From Geosiphon pyriformis (taxonomy: Eukaryota > Glomeromycota > Glomeromycetes > Archaeosporales > Geosiphonaceae), in assembly GCA_016748015.1 (NCBI GenBank), contig JAAOMT010000777.1, positions 190,347 through 254,346 on the forward strand: a stretch of 64,000 nt of DNA. Direction: 5' to 3'. Position 1 is the stretch's first letter. Each line of letters begins with the position of its first letter. This document shows, one piece after another, positions 1 through 10,340 of the stretch. Under the pieces are notes generated by a model that worked only from the letters and a program-made list of their open reading frames with translations, was not told the DNA's origin and searched no databases. The position numbers and the translations under genes are program-made.

Positions 1-71
1 TTAACAAGCTATTAAGAATCAAGTTATGAATTTGTTATTTATTCCAACCACCCAAATAATTACTTGTAACA
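1..71 (+). repeat. 3' end of 5' LTR of element A
   Basis: The segment ends in the family 1 terminus (TTGTAACA), preceded by the same AAGTTA...TTTGTTATTT block that ends the LTRs of D and E. The start lies outside the window. Confidence 0.8.
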
Positions 72-73
72 TT

Positions 74-89
74 TGGTGCTTTTTGTAAG
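74..89 (+). promoter_or_regulatory. Primer-binding site of element A
   Basis: TGGTGCTTTTTGTAAG lies two bases after the LTR end. It corresponds to TGGTGCTCTCTGTGAG in E, with changes in the middle. It is complementary to a tRNA 3' end finishing in GCACCA. Confidence 0.75.
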
Positions 90-135
90 ATATAATTCAG
101 CAGAGAATTAACACTAACAACAATTATTTGGAAAA

Positions 136-2095
136 GTAGCAAACTAAGAAAATATAGAAAAAAACCATTTAAGATTTGTAAAATCTTTATTTTAACAATT
201 TCTACAGTAAACTATTTCAAGGCACCACACTTTTATAAAATTACCTGTTTTTATTAATAATTACAGAAATAAACAAAAAAATTGGAAATTACATCCAACA
301 AAGATTTTCTATTATCTTTGTAGACAAAAAAAATTATAAACACTAACAGAAACCTCAAGAAAAATACAACTACTGATTTGAAAGAAACCAAGAATTATTT
401 TACCTATTTATCTGTCATATTATTATATACTAAGAAGTACTATTCACATACCATTAGAATTTATATTACTATTAATCACAAAAACAATATTATCCAAAGT
501 ACTATTCCAAAATAATTAGGAGAAAGCCAGATTATTAAGAACCTATAGTGATTTCTTTGAAGAATTTAGATTATAACCAACAATATTATTAGAACTTTGA
601 TTATTGTTACCTTAACCAAATTTTAAATCTACTAGTTATTAAAAAGATACTAATTCAGAAGAAAAAGAAAATAGTGATCAAAAAAATAATAACCAAAACC
701 CAATACTAAATAATTTAGAAATACAAACTCCAATTGTTCAAACTTTACAAAATCTGAACAATCCAAATTTTGCTCTTATTATTTAGTAAGATTTATTTTT
801 AGTAATAGTGATCAAACTACCAGTTATACCAATTGTCTTATCATAACAACAGCTTTTATAACAACTATCACAACAATAACAATTAGCACCAATAGCATAT
901 GTATTTATTGCCAAACTCGAAAAATTCACTGGTGAAAAAAACAACATTTAAACATAATTAAATGATATTACTAAGGCAATTACAACCAATAATTGAAACA
1001 ACACCAAAGTTTTTCAAGCTATTTCTTATTTCTTACAGAATACTGCTGACTTGTAATATTAAAATTTTATTAACAAGCCATAAATCTTTGACATATTTAA
1101 AACCATATTTATATAATACTTCAGTAATCACAACAGCATTAATAAGTTATTAACTAATTTTATCACATTTAAACAAGATGAAACTGAAGCAGTCACTACT
1201 TATTTGGAATGCTTCTATAGAAATTTGCACTAAATACAAACAATATAAGCTGATTACTTTACTAAGACACAAATCTTGAACCAGTTTATTTATGGACTAT
1301 ACAGTAATTTGTTACAATATATACATTCAATACATCCAAATACATTTCAAGATATAGTTACACACACCAGAAATTTTGAATCAGCTAAATTTAAAGCCAA
1401 TTACACCTAAACTGTCAACTTAATAATAAACAAATTATCTAAATTAGATACCAAATTGAAACAATTTGGCAAAATTATCAATTAGAAAATTGAGAGATAC
1501 TTAGCTAACAATTAGACAATTTTTCAATTTTTACAATATTGTGATAATACAAAAAACTTTAATCATTTCCAAAATCAATTATGTCTATTATCCTCATTAA
1601 CCAACCAATTATAATAGCAAGAAATGCATATTTGTCATTATTATGATAAACAAAGACACCTAAAATTAGACTATTATACAAGATTAAATAATTAATAATT
1701 AGAACATCAATATCAAAACTCCAATCACCAGTTTTAAACTCCAAATTATACCCAGAATCAAGAATTATATTAATCTTATTACATTCCAATAATACAACAA
1801 CTAATATACTTACCTTTAATATATTAAACTTTAGTACCAATTATCTATCAGCTGCAGTCACAAACCATCTATTAACTACAGTCACAAATTATCTATTAAC
1901 CATCACCAATTCAAGTACTACCACAAAATTTAAGTTAAATATCAACTAGCAACTAAAAGCTGAAAATTATTTACACACAACAAAATTGGAGATTGGTAAT
2001 AGTAATATATTAACTGATCTTTAATTCATCAAATTAGCTATTAGGATTATGCCAGTAAAGTTTAAAAAGTAGATACACCCAAAACCTAAATTTCC
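136..2095 (+). pseudogene. Degenerate gag (capsid and zinc knuckle) of element A
   Basis: The position equivalent to the GTG that begins gag in D, E, C and F is here GTA (136-138). Capsid-like blocks line up with E and D: an ILNQFIYGLYS block near 1275 and a LDTKLKQF block near 1445. The zinc knuckle near 1630-1670 reads C-H-Y-Y-D-K-Q-R-H-L-K-L-D-Y, so two of the three zinc cysteines have become tyrosine (TGY to TAY). Stops and frameshifts are frequent throughout. The product would have been a structural Gag precursor. Confidence 0.7.
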
Positions 2096-2099
2096 AGAA

Positions 2100-2840
2100 C
2101 TATTTAAGTTTTTTAATTACTTTAAAAAACAATTTATTTAATAATTTAGAAAGACCAATAATACTATTTACCAACAACATTCTATTAGCAACTATTACTA
2201 AAGACAAATTACTTGTAGCCATATTTTTCTTTACACTGAAAACTCAAGTCAAAACACTATTATTCAGTAGAGCCATTCTTAATGTAAAACCAATTACTGC
2301 AATAAACATTGATGCCAAAGTTGATGATTATTCTATTAAGCTAATTCTTAATAATGGTTTAGTAAGCAACATTATTACTTAACAACTTATGAACCAATTA
2401 GATTGCCAAGTTAATCATGTTGCCAGCATCAGAATAATTATGGCTAATAGAACAACAAAAACTCCTATTGGCAAAATTGACAACTTTTTGTTTGAAGTTA
2501 ATAGTATTATGACAACTATCAAAGTTCTTATCATAGAAGTCATACAGTATTAAGCACTAGTTGGTAATAACTGATTGTTTAAAACCAATGCTATGTTCAA
2601 CTAAAATACTTAAAAGCTACAGTTTAATTAAGATAGTTAACAAACTCAGATATCTGCTACTTGCAGTTATTTCAAACAACCCACTATGTATTTATTAATA
2701 AAATTTAAGAAAAAAAAAAAACCTATTTGAAAAGCTTATTAAGTTTTATGAGCCAACAAAAATTACAACAAACTATTATCAATCTTAACCTAAAAAGAAA
2801 AAAAAAAAAAAGAAAAAAAAAAAACCCAATCTCAAGCCAC
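2100..2840 (+). pseudogene. Degenerate protease region of element A
   Basis: A retropepsin-like block can be read at about 2215-2600. The catalytic Asp-Ser-Gly is replaced by Asn-Asn-Gly (around 2350), followed by the family pattern ending in IIT. The downstream block matches the post-protease linker of E up to a run of A and AAG repeats at 2796-2823. Point stops include TAA within the IIT-QL block. Activity is impossible with the active-site Asp lost. Confidence 0.7.
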
Positions 2841-2849
2841 CACTTCAAC

Positions 2850-3797
2850 ATATACTTTGCTACAGCCAACCAATATGATAATAAATACAAGTTCCAAATT
2901 TTTGGTGGCTATCTTTAAAGCTCTTCTGCTACTTGATTCTTACAAAAAACCAATGTTAATGCTTAGCAAAAAATTATTAAATAGACACCAACAAATGCTA
3001 AAGAAGACAACACCTCTTTTATAACCCAGTTTGAAATTAAATTTAGAACTTTTATCCTAATATCCAAATGATACATGGAATTAAAAAAAAGAACCCAAGA
3101 TCCTGATAAAGTTGTAACTGAGTATGTCAAAACAATCAAAAAGTTAATCAAGTAAGTAGATTTTGGAAAGAACTGGACAAAAGAGCAAAAGATTCATTTC
3201 TTTACAAAAAAATTAAAGACTGATCTTTCATATGCTCTTTGGCTCCTCCTGGCCCTAAAAAACAATTTCACAATGAATATGGCCATTGAACTTGTTCAGA
3301 AAATAGAAAACAATCAAAAAATGCATCTAGGATCCACATTTTTAGTTTTTGCTCTTGCTCCTGTTATGGCTCCTGCTTTCCAAATGACTGCTACCTTTTT
3401 TGTTATCCAAACTCAAGACCCAAATAAACAGTTGATAGATAGACTTACAGCTAATCTTGCCCAGTTACTAGAACTCTTAACCCAAGCAGTCAAAGAGAAT
3501 TAACAATCCCAAAGACCCAGATTTGAACTCCATTTTAATCAATCCCAGCAATTTTTTTATCAAAGACAACAAAATTGTGGCTTATCTGTATGTTATTGCT
3601 GTGAATTAACCAAACATTTCTCCAGAGATTGCAACAATCTTCCTTTGTTTTTTCCAGCTCCCAGAAACAATAACAATCAAAACAACAGAACTATTAACAA
3701 CAATGTCCCCAATAAAAGACTCAATTATGTTAACATCAATTTTTTTGGAGAGAATTTCCTAGTTAAAGCTATTGTTTATTAGTTTTTAAACTGGTAA
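2850..3797 (+). pseudogene. gag (C-terminal part) of element B1
   Basis: The frame covers the C-terminal half of Gag, with an open piece at 3273-3503. It continues past a TAA at 3501 (CAA in the parent, judging from B2) into a zinc knuckle at 3591-3632. That knuckle has an intact C-x2-C-x4-H-x4-C pattern (C-Y-C-C-E-L-T-K-H-F-S-R-D-C). Gag ends with TAA at 3795-3797, four bases after a slippery heptamer. The N-terminal part of Gag is missing. Confidence 0.75.
3785..3791 (+). promoter_or_regulatory. Probable -1 ribosomal frameshift heptamer at gag/pol junction of B1
   Basis: T TTA AAC in the gag frame fits X XXY YYZ. The gag stop TAA follows one codon later. Slipping back one base puts ribosomes into frame 2, which is the frame of the protease block at 4124-4372. 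The same arrangement is kept in B2 (47709-47715). Confidence 0.7.
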
Positions 3798-5060
3798 GTG
3801 CACTTCTAAAGGGTAAAAGTACAAACCAACCAGAAAAAAACCTCTTTTTTGCTTTTAATCAAACTGATAATAACTATGACATGGATGAATTAACAATTAA
3901 CACCTCTGAATTAACAAAAAAGAAGAAGAAAGCCAAGATTAATTTCGTTTTAAACCCAAACAAAGCATTCATATTAACTGCTAATAACAATAAGCCACCA
4001 AAAGCTAAAGTTTTTAAAAATCTTTCAAAGTTGAAATCCCCAGAAATAGTATAAAAATCTGGTTTCTATTCTGTTATTAAAGATTTCATAGAAATCTCAC
4101 CACATATTACATTTGGCCAACTAATGACTTATCCACAATTCAAAAAAAATCTTTGCAAATTATTGATTCCAAAGAAGAAAACACCAAAAACCAACAAACA
4201 CTCTTGTCAAGCTGGACTTGCTGACAACAGTAATGTTATCTCTGTCATTTGCAAAGCCCAAATGGCTGGTTATTTTATTGACTTGATCCTAAACAGTGGA
4301 TCATTTGTCAGTATAATTGCCAAACACTTTTTGGAAGCCATTAAAAAAAAAATTGATAAACCTTCTACTTAGCCTATAACCAATATGCATAGTGACAAGA
4401 AAAAAAGTCTGGACATAGCCAAAGCTATTCCTGTTCATATCAATAGCATTAGCATTGAAACTGACATGGAAGTATTTGAAACAAAAAAGTACACCATAAT
4501 TGTTGACAATAAGTGGCTCAAGAAAGCCAAAGCACTATTTAATTATGAACTTTCTGAGTTAAACATCAAATGTAATGAGAAGCCTATTGTGGTTAAGTAT
4601 CATCATTGGACAATTTTTTTAGTATCCAAGCAAAATCAAGAAGATAAACAATTAGATAAATTAGATGATGATGAGAGTGATGAAAAAAAAAATCAAGAAA
4701 ACAAGAGGAAACTGCTAAACTCACTTATATTATTTTTATCAGCAATGGCAAGCCACTAGATAATGTCAAAGCTGACAGAGAAAAAATTATTGTAAATAAC
4801 AAGCTAATTTGCTGGCCCTACTATGATATTCTCAGAAAAATCTTTGATAGAAAGCTTGACAAAAAAACAAAATACAGTTATTGGTGGCATGGCCCTTGTG
4901 CCCAGTATTAGTGTAATAAACTCTTGTATTCTTCTAGTAATAAATGCAAATTTTGCCTAATTTACTACAAAAATTAGGAACCCATTAGCCTAATACCAAG
5001 AAAAAAAATTAAGAAAAGTACAAAAGTTTTTTGAAAATGAACCATCTAAAATTTAATCAC
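3791..5060 (+). pseudogene. pol N-terminal region of B1: protease and cysteine linker
   Basis: Two open pieces (4124-4372 and 4385-4759) sit in the -1 frame relative to gag. The first holds the retropepsin active-site region, with Asn-Ser-Gly in place of Asp-Ser-Gly near residue 59. The second carries the typical end of a gypsy protease (NKWLKKAKALFNYE). Downstream, about 4880-4975, is a cysteine cluster reading HGPC ... CNK ... CKFC, interrupted by stops at TGG and CAG positions. This is a possible zinc-binding linker. No dUTPase domain is visible here, unlike families 1 and 3. Confidence 0.7.
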
Positions 5061-5229
5061 TTGCAATAAAACAAAAAAAACTCTCTCTTGAAGAAAAAAA
5101 ATAGACATTGAAAATCTGTTGACTAGAAATAGCCTAGTTATCTCAAAAAAAGATGATACTTCTAAACAAACCCATATAATACAACACATCATTATCACCA
5201 GAGAAACTCGTTCTATCTATTTGAAGTCT

Positions 5230-5934
5230 TATTAATCCAATTAACACAATAATAAGTTCATTAAAAAAGAGATAATCCGAATAAAAAACCTTGGATTTAT
5301 ACAAAAAACCAAGAGTAAATGGGCTTTTCCAGTTGTAATGATATTCAAAAAAGATGGAACCTTACACTTCTGTGTTGACTACTGCCAATTAAATGCCATT
5401 ACTATAAGAGATATATATCTATTTTCCAAAATTAATGCAATATTAGACAAATTCAATAGTCCTGCTTTCTTTTTAACTATTGACTTAACTGCTGGATTTT
5501 GGCAAGTAGAAATAGATCCAGAAAGTAGAAAAAAAACTGCTTTTATTACCAAGTATGGCACTTATGAATTCACAGTTATGTTTTTTGGTCTTACTAATGC
5601 TCCTTCTATCTTTTAATGCCTAATAAACAAAGTATTTAAATCAATAAAAGAAAACTTTGTTCTGGTTTATTTGAACAACATAATGATATACTCAAAAACC
5701 TAGAATAAATACCTTAAACACTTGCAAAAAGTTTTTGATCTTCTTAAAAATGCTGGTCTCAAGATAAACCCAATCAAATTTTTCTTTGGATAACAATCCA
5801 CCCAGTTTCTTGGTTATTTTATTACAAAAAATAAAATTTTCTCTGACTTAGCTAAAGTTGAAAAAGTCCAGAACATTAAACAACCAATAAATGTTTCTGA
5901 ACTATGCTTTTTCTTTGGTTTGACCTCTTACTAT
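5230..5934 (+). pseudogene. Reverse transcriptase of B1, interrupted by B2
   Basis: The open piece 5338-5616 covers the fingers and palm (KKDGTLHFCVDYCQLN, TIDLTAGFWQVEIDPESRKK, FGLTNAP). The catalytic box further on reads YLNNIM where B2 has YLDDIM, so both Asp positions are lost to G-to-A changes. Stops replace Gln and Trp codons. At 5934 the frame is cut inside an SYY motif by the LTR of B2, and the other side of that motif appears at 53112. Confidence 0.8.
5931..5934 (+). repeat. 4-bp target duplication (CTAT) left of B2
   Basis: CTAT at 5931-5934 is repeated at 53112-53115. Removing 5935-53115 rejoins the reverse transcriptase reading ...TCTTACTAT|CACAAATTT, as found uninterrupted in B2 at about 49852-49870. 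Confidence 0.85.
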
Positions 5935-6324
5935 TATTATGGTTAAAACTTATTTTTCTTATTAATTATCACATATATTAGTCACCAATATCATATAAAT
6001 TAGCCACTCTATTTTTAGAAAGTAATCATTGACCTAATTATTGACTACTTTTGATAACTATATAAGCAATGAATTTTTTAGCTATAGAAAAACATATAAG
6101 AATTAAAGAAAATAAAATAAAATAACAACTTTTATCTCAATCCTTTTTTTATCACTAAATTTTCTTTTCTTATCTTCAAGTATTTGAACATCTTAAAATA
6201 AAAAATTACTTGTTAGTATTTACCTACCTTTTTTCTGAAATGTGTAATTGCAATATTTGAAGATTATTGAATAAAACATGATTAAAGAATACATTTGATA
6301 CCTGATATTGAATTCTAAAAGCAC
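5935..6324 (+). repeat. 5' LTR of B2, left piece
   Basis: This piece matches the start of the 3' LTR at 52421 (TGTTATGGTTGAAAC there, TATTATGGTTAAAAC here). It carries a TATATAAG promoter-like box near 6058-6065. It ends at the GCAC where element C was inserted. It is shorter than the matching part of the 3' LTR because that copy has an expanded ATTGACCTAAT-like tandem repeat. Confidence 0.88.
6321..6324 (+). repeat. 4-bp target duplication (GCAC) left of C
   Basis: GCAC at 6321-6324 is repeated at 45884-45887 on the other side of C. Joining the two restores the B2 5' LTR, which then matches the uninterrupted 3' LTR at about 52860. Confidence 0.88.
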
Positions 6325-7212
6325 TGTTACAGATGATTATTTGAGATCTTAAATCAAATAACAAACTCGTAACTTGGTGCTCAATTGATGACATTGGTAA
6401 TATCCATAAGTTGATTATATCTGAAGGTGTTTGTTGAGTCTTTTGTATAATGAACAGAAATTTAATTAATAGTTTTATCTATAGCTTTCCAAAACCACAG
6501 TTTTGTCAATTTTTTTCTCAATGTGGTGGCCAGTAATTTGACAGAAATGCCCTTCTGGTAAGCTATCTTTAAATTTTCAATTCTTATACCTTTTCTTTGG
6601 GGTCTTTTACCAAGCTATTCTTAACATCAATAACTCAGCACTTAATTCTCAATCAATTAGTAAAACCAAAAGAAATAACAAAAGAAAATAAAAGAAAAAT
6701 AAAAGAAGATAAAGAAATAAGTAAAGACAATTGCCAGTTAATATCCTGTCAATAGCCATGATTAAAAGCTATTGTTCTAGTGTGGTTAAGTATCAATTAC
6801 TATTAACATGAAGTGTTGATAGTGGAAGTGGATTTGATATATTGAATAATTATTTATTGATATTTGTAAGATAAAAGGTTGCTTAAATCAAATCTAAACT
6901 AAGAAGTCTGTCTTTTCTTCTTTTAATGCTATCACTATATATACATAATTGATGTTCTATAAGATCACTTACATTTTTAAGTGATGTGCTATGATTTTTT
7001 GAGCAATGCTCACATTGCTAAGCAATGTGTCCTAATTTTTTAATATTGCTTTACATTGCTAAACAATGTGTTCTAATTTTTTAATATTGCTCTACATTGC
7101 TAAACAATATGTCCTAATTTTTTAACATTGCTCTATATTGCTAAGCAATGTGCTTATTACTCTCCTATTGGTCTACTATTTTTTATATCTGTTTTCCTTT
7201 TTATAAGTAATA
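6325..7212 (-). repeat. 3' LTR of element C (888 bp)
   Basis: On the minus strand it begins TATTACTTATAAA (expected TGTTAC; the first dinucleotide has mutated) and ends CTGTAACA. It contains a TATATATA box near 6943-6950 and a 41-bp tandem array in U3 (7012-7152). It is longer than its partner LTR at 45067-45883 (817 bp), mainly because that array has four units here and two there. Confidence 0.88.
7012..7152 (-). repeat. 41-bp tandem repeat with palindromic core in U3 of C
   Basis: Units start at 7012, 7053, 7094 and 7135, exactly 41 bp apart. Each contains the near-perfect inverted repeat ACATTGCT-A-AGCAATGT followed by a T-rich spacer. The partner LTR has two units (45755 and 45796), and F has one good copy near 55273. 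Position upstream of the TATA box suggests protein-binding promoter elements; this role is inferred. Confidence 0.85.
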
Positions 7213-7229
7213 TTATCTCTTCCTTTTAA
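7213..7229 (-). promoter_or_regulatory. Polypurine tract of C
   Basis: On the minus strand, TTAAAAGGAAGAGATAA directly abuts the 3' LTR. Equivalent tracts lie at 20714, 29470, 31734 and 55363. This is the expected plus-strand DNA primer. Confidence 0.8.
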
Positions 7230-7930
7230 TATTGAGCTCCATCAAAATTCTCATTTTGAATTATGTCAAATACTTCTTTTTCAAGTAGTGTCTGTTCCAC
7301 CCTACTCTTTATTTCTTTAATTTGTAAGTTGTTTATTTTTTTCCATTGATTAATGGTTATTGTTTCCATGTCAGAGTGTAATAATACTTCTGGATAGTTT
7401 TGAAATATAGTGTGTAGTTAATAAATGGTCTTAATATGTAGTGTCAAGTTTGTTTTTTTTCCAATAATGTCTTCAATGTTCCAGACTATTTCTTGATTAA
7501 AGATTCTTTTGGATTTGTCAAAGTATAACTTCTAAATATCTACTTTTTGTTCCAATTAATAGTAGTAGTATGATATTGGGAATTGGTCTATCTATTGGCT
7601 CCAATTTTTTTTTTCCAGTTCTTCTGTTGAAACTATGATGATTATTTTTCCAAAAGTGTTTTTTATTTTCTTTACTATTTTATCTGACCAGTTTATTACT
7701 GGTTTTTGTGGTCATTAGTATAGTGTATTTTTTCCTTTTTGTTTGGTGTTTCAATAACAGATTGTTTGGTTGTTGATGATAATTTCTATGTTTCCTTGCT
7801 GTTGACCTAAAGCCTAAAACAATTGTTGGGCTAAAGTGTGAATATGGTCTGGTATTTTCATTTTTTTTTGTTGCTTTTGTCATATATACTTTGTTTTTAT
7901 ATACTCTTTGGTTGTTCAATTTGACATGTT
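7230..7930 (-). pseudogene. 3' ORF (ORF3) remnant of element C
   Basis: Minus-strand sequence homologous to the 3' ORF of E (20024-20713), ending in the same LDRAQY-like motif just before the polypurine tract. The frame is broken by many stops. The original product would be a helical, Gln/Ile-rich protein of roughly 230 residues with unknown role, located after integrase. I see no signal peptide or membrane segment, so an envelope-like role is not supported. Confidence 0.6.
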
Positions 7931-9330
7931 TGGTTTAATAACTATAATTGGTTTCAGATCTCATGGGATCTTATCTGGTTGGACTAGTATTTGTTGTATT
8001 CCCAGTTGTGGAATGTTATTGATAGATGATAATACTATATGATGATATGATTTCAGTTGATCACTATATACTGCTTTGGCTAAAATTTTGTTGTCTCATC
8101 TTAATTTATAAGCTCTATTTCTAAGAATTTCTTCTATGTAAAATGGTTTATCCTATTTGAGGTCAAATTTTCCACTCTATTGTTTTTTCACTTTAGTACA
8201 ATATAATAGTACTTTGTCTCCAATCTTGAATTCAACTGGTTTATCTGGTAGTTGGTTGTCATGTTTTTTTTTTTGTTTTTTTTGTGACTTTTGAATATTA
8301 TTAGCTGCTTTTTGTCATTTGTTTTCTAGAGTTTCTATCAAGTTATATGTTCTTCTTAGCAACATTTTTTGAAAATTGTCTTTAGTTATTGGTTCTGTTG
8401 GATAAGTATTGACTTTTATCTCAACTGGTAATATTGTTGTTCTACCATATACTAATTCAAATAGTGTTGCTTGTGTAGTGTCTTGTTTTATTATTCGATA
8501 AACAAATAATACTGATAGTATGAACAAATCCCATTTATCCTGGTTTTCTTGGCTGATTTTAGCAATAGATTCACATAATATTCTATTAAATCTTTTAACT
8601 AGTCTATTGGTTTGTAGATGGTATGATAATAATAATGGTTTTTTTATCCCAAATTTTTGGCTTAACTCTGCTAATGTTCTATTCACAAAGTGAGTTCCTT
8701 GGTCAGATAGTAATTTTTTTGAACATCTATGTCGACAGATCAAATCTTAATAGATGAATTTGGCAATGGATTTTGCATCTGCTCTTTAAATGGCTTTTGC
8801 TTCTGGCCATTTTGTGAAATAATCCATGACTACTGCAATATATCTGTTGTCTTTACTGGTAATTGTTAATGATCCAACTAAGTCAATTCTGATATAATCA
8901 AATGGTTGTTCCATTTTGATTGGTCTTAATGGTTTACTGGGTTTTGTTTCACCTCTTCTTTGACAAGCATCACAATTTTGAACATATTAGATGATGTTTG
9001 GATATATTAATAGCCAATAGTATTTTTTTCTGATTTTTTCTATGGTTGCTTCTTTGTGGAATGTCCTGCTGTTGGATCTGTATGCATGTTGAATAATATT
9101 GTCTCTTTTTCTGGTTCTGTAATTACTTTGGTTGGTTGATCTGAATTTTTTTTGTTTTTCTGGTAAAGTATATTTTGATGATTGATAAAATATTTTGATT
9201 GCTGTTTTATGTTGTTTTGTTTTTTTTGAGATAATTTCTCCTTGAACAATTAAGTATTTATATAATGTTGGAGTTGTTGATATTTTTGTATATTTATCTT
9301 TTATTATATTTTTCATCAACTTGTTCTGTT
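7931..9330 (-). pseudogene. Integrase of element C
   Basis: The open piece 8315-8743 covers the second half of the catalytic core (SDQGTHFVNRTLAELSQKFG). The third catalytic residue, Glu, has become Lys (NRLVKRFN). The N-terminal zinc-finger region lies at 8940-9320 with a CDACQRRGE motif, and the first catalytic Asp (IRIDLVG) is near 8880. The C-terminal segment has the GPY/F-like motif near 8130-8160. Several stops are present, so the protein cannot be made intact. Confidence 0.8.
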
Positions 9331-10340
9331 TTTTTTATATTTTTGAGTTGAAATGTTCTTAGATTTGTTTTATTTTCGACAAACTGTTAGCATTTCTGTT
9401 GTCTTTTCCCTTTTTATAATGTATTGTAAATGTATATGACAATAATGCTATTTTCTATCTTGCATGGCAATTATCTCTAAATTCTTGATTCTGGATTAAA
9501 GTCAATCCCTTGTGATCTGTGTACACATCAAATTTCTGGCTTAAGTACTCTTTTCATTTCATGACTGCTCAATAGATTGCCAAGTGTTCTAATGTCAGTG
9601 TTTTATAGTTTTTTTTTGCTGGGCTCAAGCTTTGGCTGGTGTATGTTACTGGATGTTCTCTTCCATTTTATCCTCTTTGTAATAGTACTGCTTTCAATGC
9701 TTGGCCTGATGGATCAGTAGTAATGATGAATGGTTTACTGTAGTCTGAATAGATCAGTACCAGAGCTAGAATAAGCTTTCTTTTTAGTGTGTCAAATGCT
9801 TTTTGTTGAGCTTTTGTCTATTCATACTTCACATTCTTAGTTTGTAGATGATGGAATAGCTGAGCCAGTTTAGAAAAGTCTTTGATAAAGCAGCAATAAT
9901 ATTCAACAAATTCTAAAAATGCTCTTAGTTCTGTCAAGTTAGTTAGTACTGAAAAGTTTTTTACTATTGCAATCTTATTCAAATCTGTTTTGATGCCATT
10001 TTTGCTCACAACATGTTTCAAAAACTTGAGTTCTGTTTTGCCAAAGAAACACTTGGTTGCATTTAATTTTAATCCAGCTTTTCTGAGTCTTTCAAATACT
10101 TGTTGGAGATAATGCAGATGATCATTGAATGTTTTTGAGAATACATTGGTGTCATCTAAGTATATGTCTACTGATTTTCATAGCAGTCCAGTATAAACAA
10201 TTTCCATGAGTCGTTGAAATGTGGCAGAGTGTTTATTAAGCCAAATAGCATTACTTTAAACTCAAAATTTCTTTCTCTTGTGGTGAAAACTGTTTTTTCT
10301 TTATCTTTCAGTTTTATGATTATTTGCCAATAACTACTGT
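9331..10340 (-). pseudogene. RNase H and C-terminal reverse transcriptase of element C
   Basis: RNase H motifs (TDHKGLT-like near 9510, and the Asp-Ser-Gly-equivalent near 9710) and the reverse transcriptase thumb (9818-10021) are recognisable. The palm continues at 10168-10401 but is out of frame in places. The catalytic box YLDDTN is still intact at about 10150-10170. The reverse transcriptase is cut at 10340 by insertion of D, and its N-terminal part continues at 30307. Confidence 0.8.
10337..10340 (+). repeat. 4-bp target duplication (CTGT) left of D
   Basis: CTGT at 10337-10340 is repeated at 30307-30310. Joining the flanks restores the C reverse transcriptase motif LDLDS-SYWQ on the minus strand. 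Confidence 0.88.

Larger units (their letters stand above)
1..2840 (+). mobile_element. Element A: 5' fragment of a family 1 Ty3/gypsy retrotransposon
   Basis: The fragment starts inside the 5' LTR (end at 71) and runs through primer-binding site, gag and protease. It stops in an A-rich tract near 2810-2840, where sequence matching element E (about 15100-15290) gives way to gag of family 2 element B1. It is heavily decayed: no open frame over about 90 codons remains, yet landmark motifs can be followed in order against D and E. The right junction shows no LTR and no target duplication, so it looks like a deletion or recombination joint rather than a clean insertion. Confidence 0.8.
2850..5934 (+). 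mobile_element. Element B1, left part: family 2 Ty3/gypsy, 5'-truncated
   Basis: B1 begins within gag (clear similarity to B2 from about 2865) and runs through zinc knuckle, protease and reverse transcriptase. It is then cut by B2 at 5934 and resumes at 53112 after the CTAT duplication. It has no 5' LTR or primer site; its left end abuts element A without LTR signals. Compared with B2 it has more stops and short A-rich indels, consistent with being the older host copy. Confidence 0.8.

Noticed and set aside
2727-2918. A 63-codon Lys-rich open frame spanning the A/B1 joint.
   Set aside because: It crosses the chimeric junction and a poly-A tract; the two halves belong to different elements.
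3273-3503. Hydrophobic stretch in the B1 gag frame that might be a membrane segment.
   Set aside because: It is the Ala/Pro/Val-rich linker between capsid and zinc knuckle, present in B2 as well, and broken by Pro; it lacks signal-peptide context.
7012-7152. Regular 41-bp repeats considered as a CRISPR array.
   Set aside because: Repeats are directly adjacent without variable spacers, lie in an LTR U3, and the context is eukaryotic.
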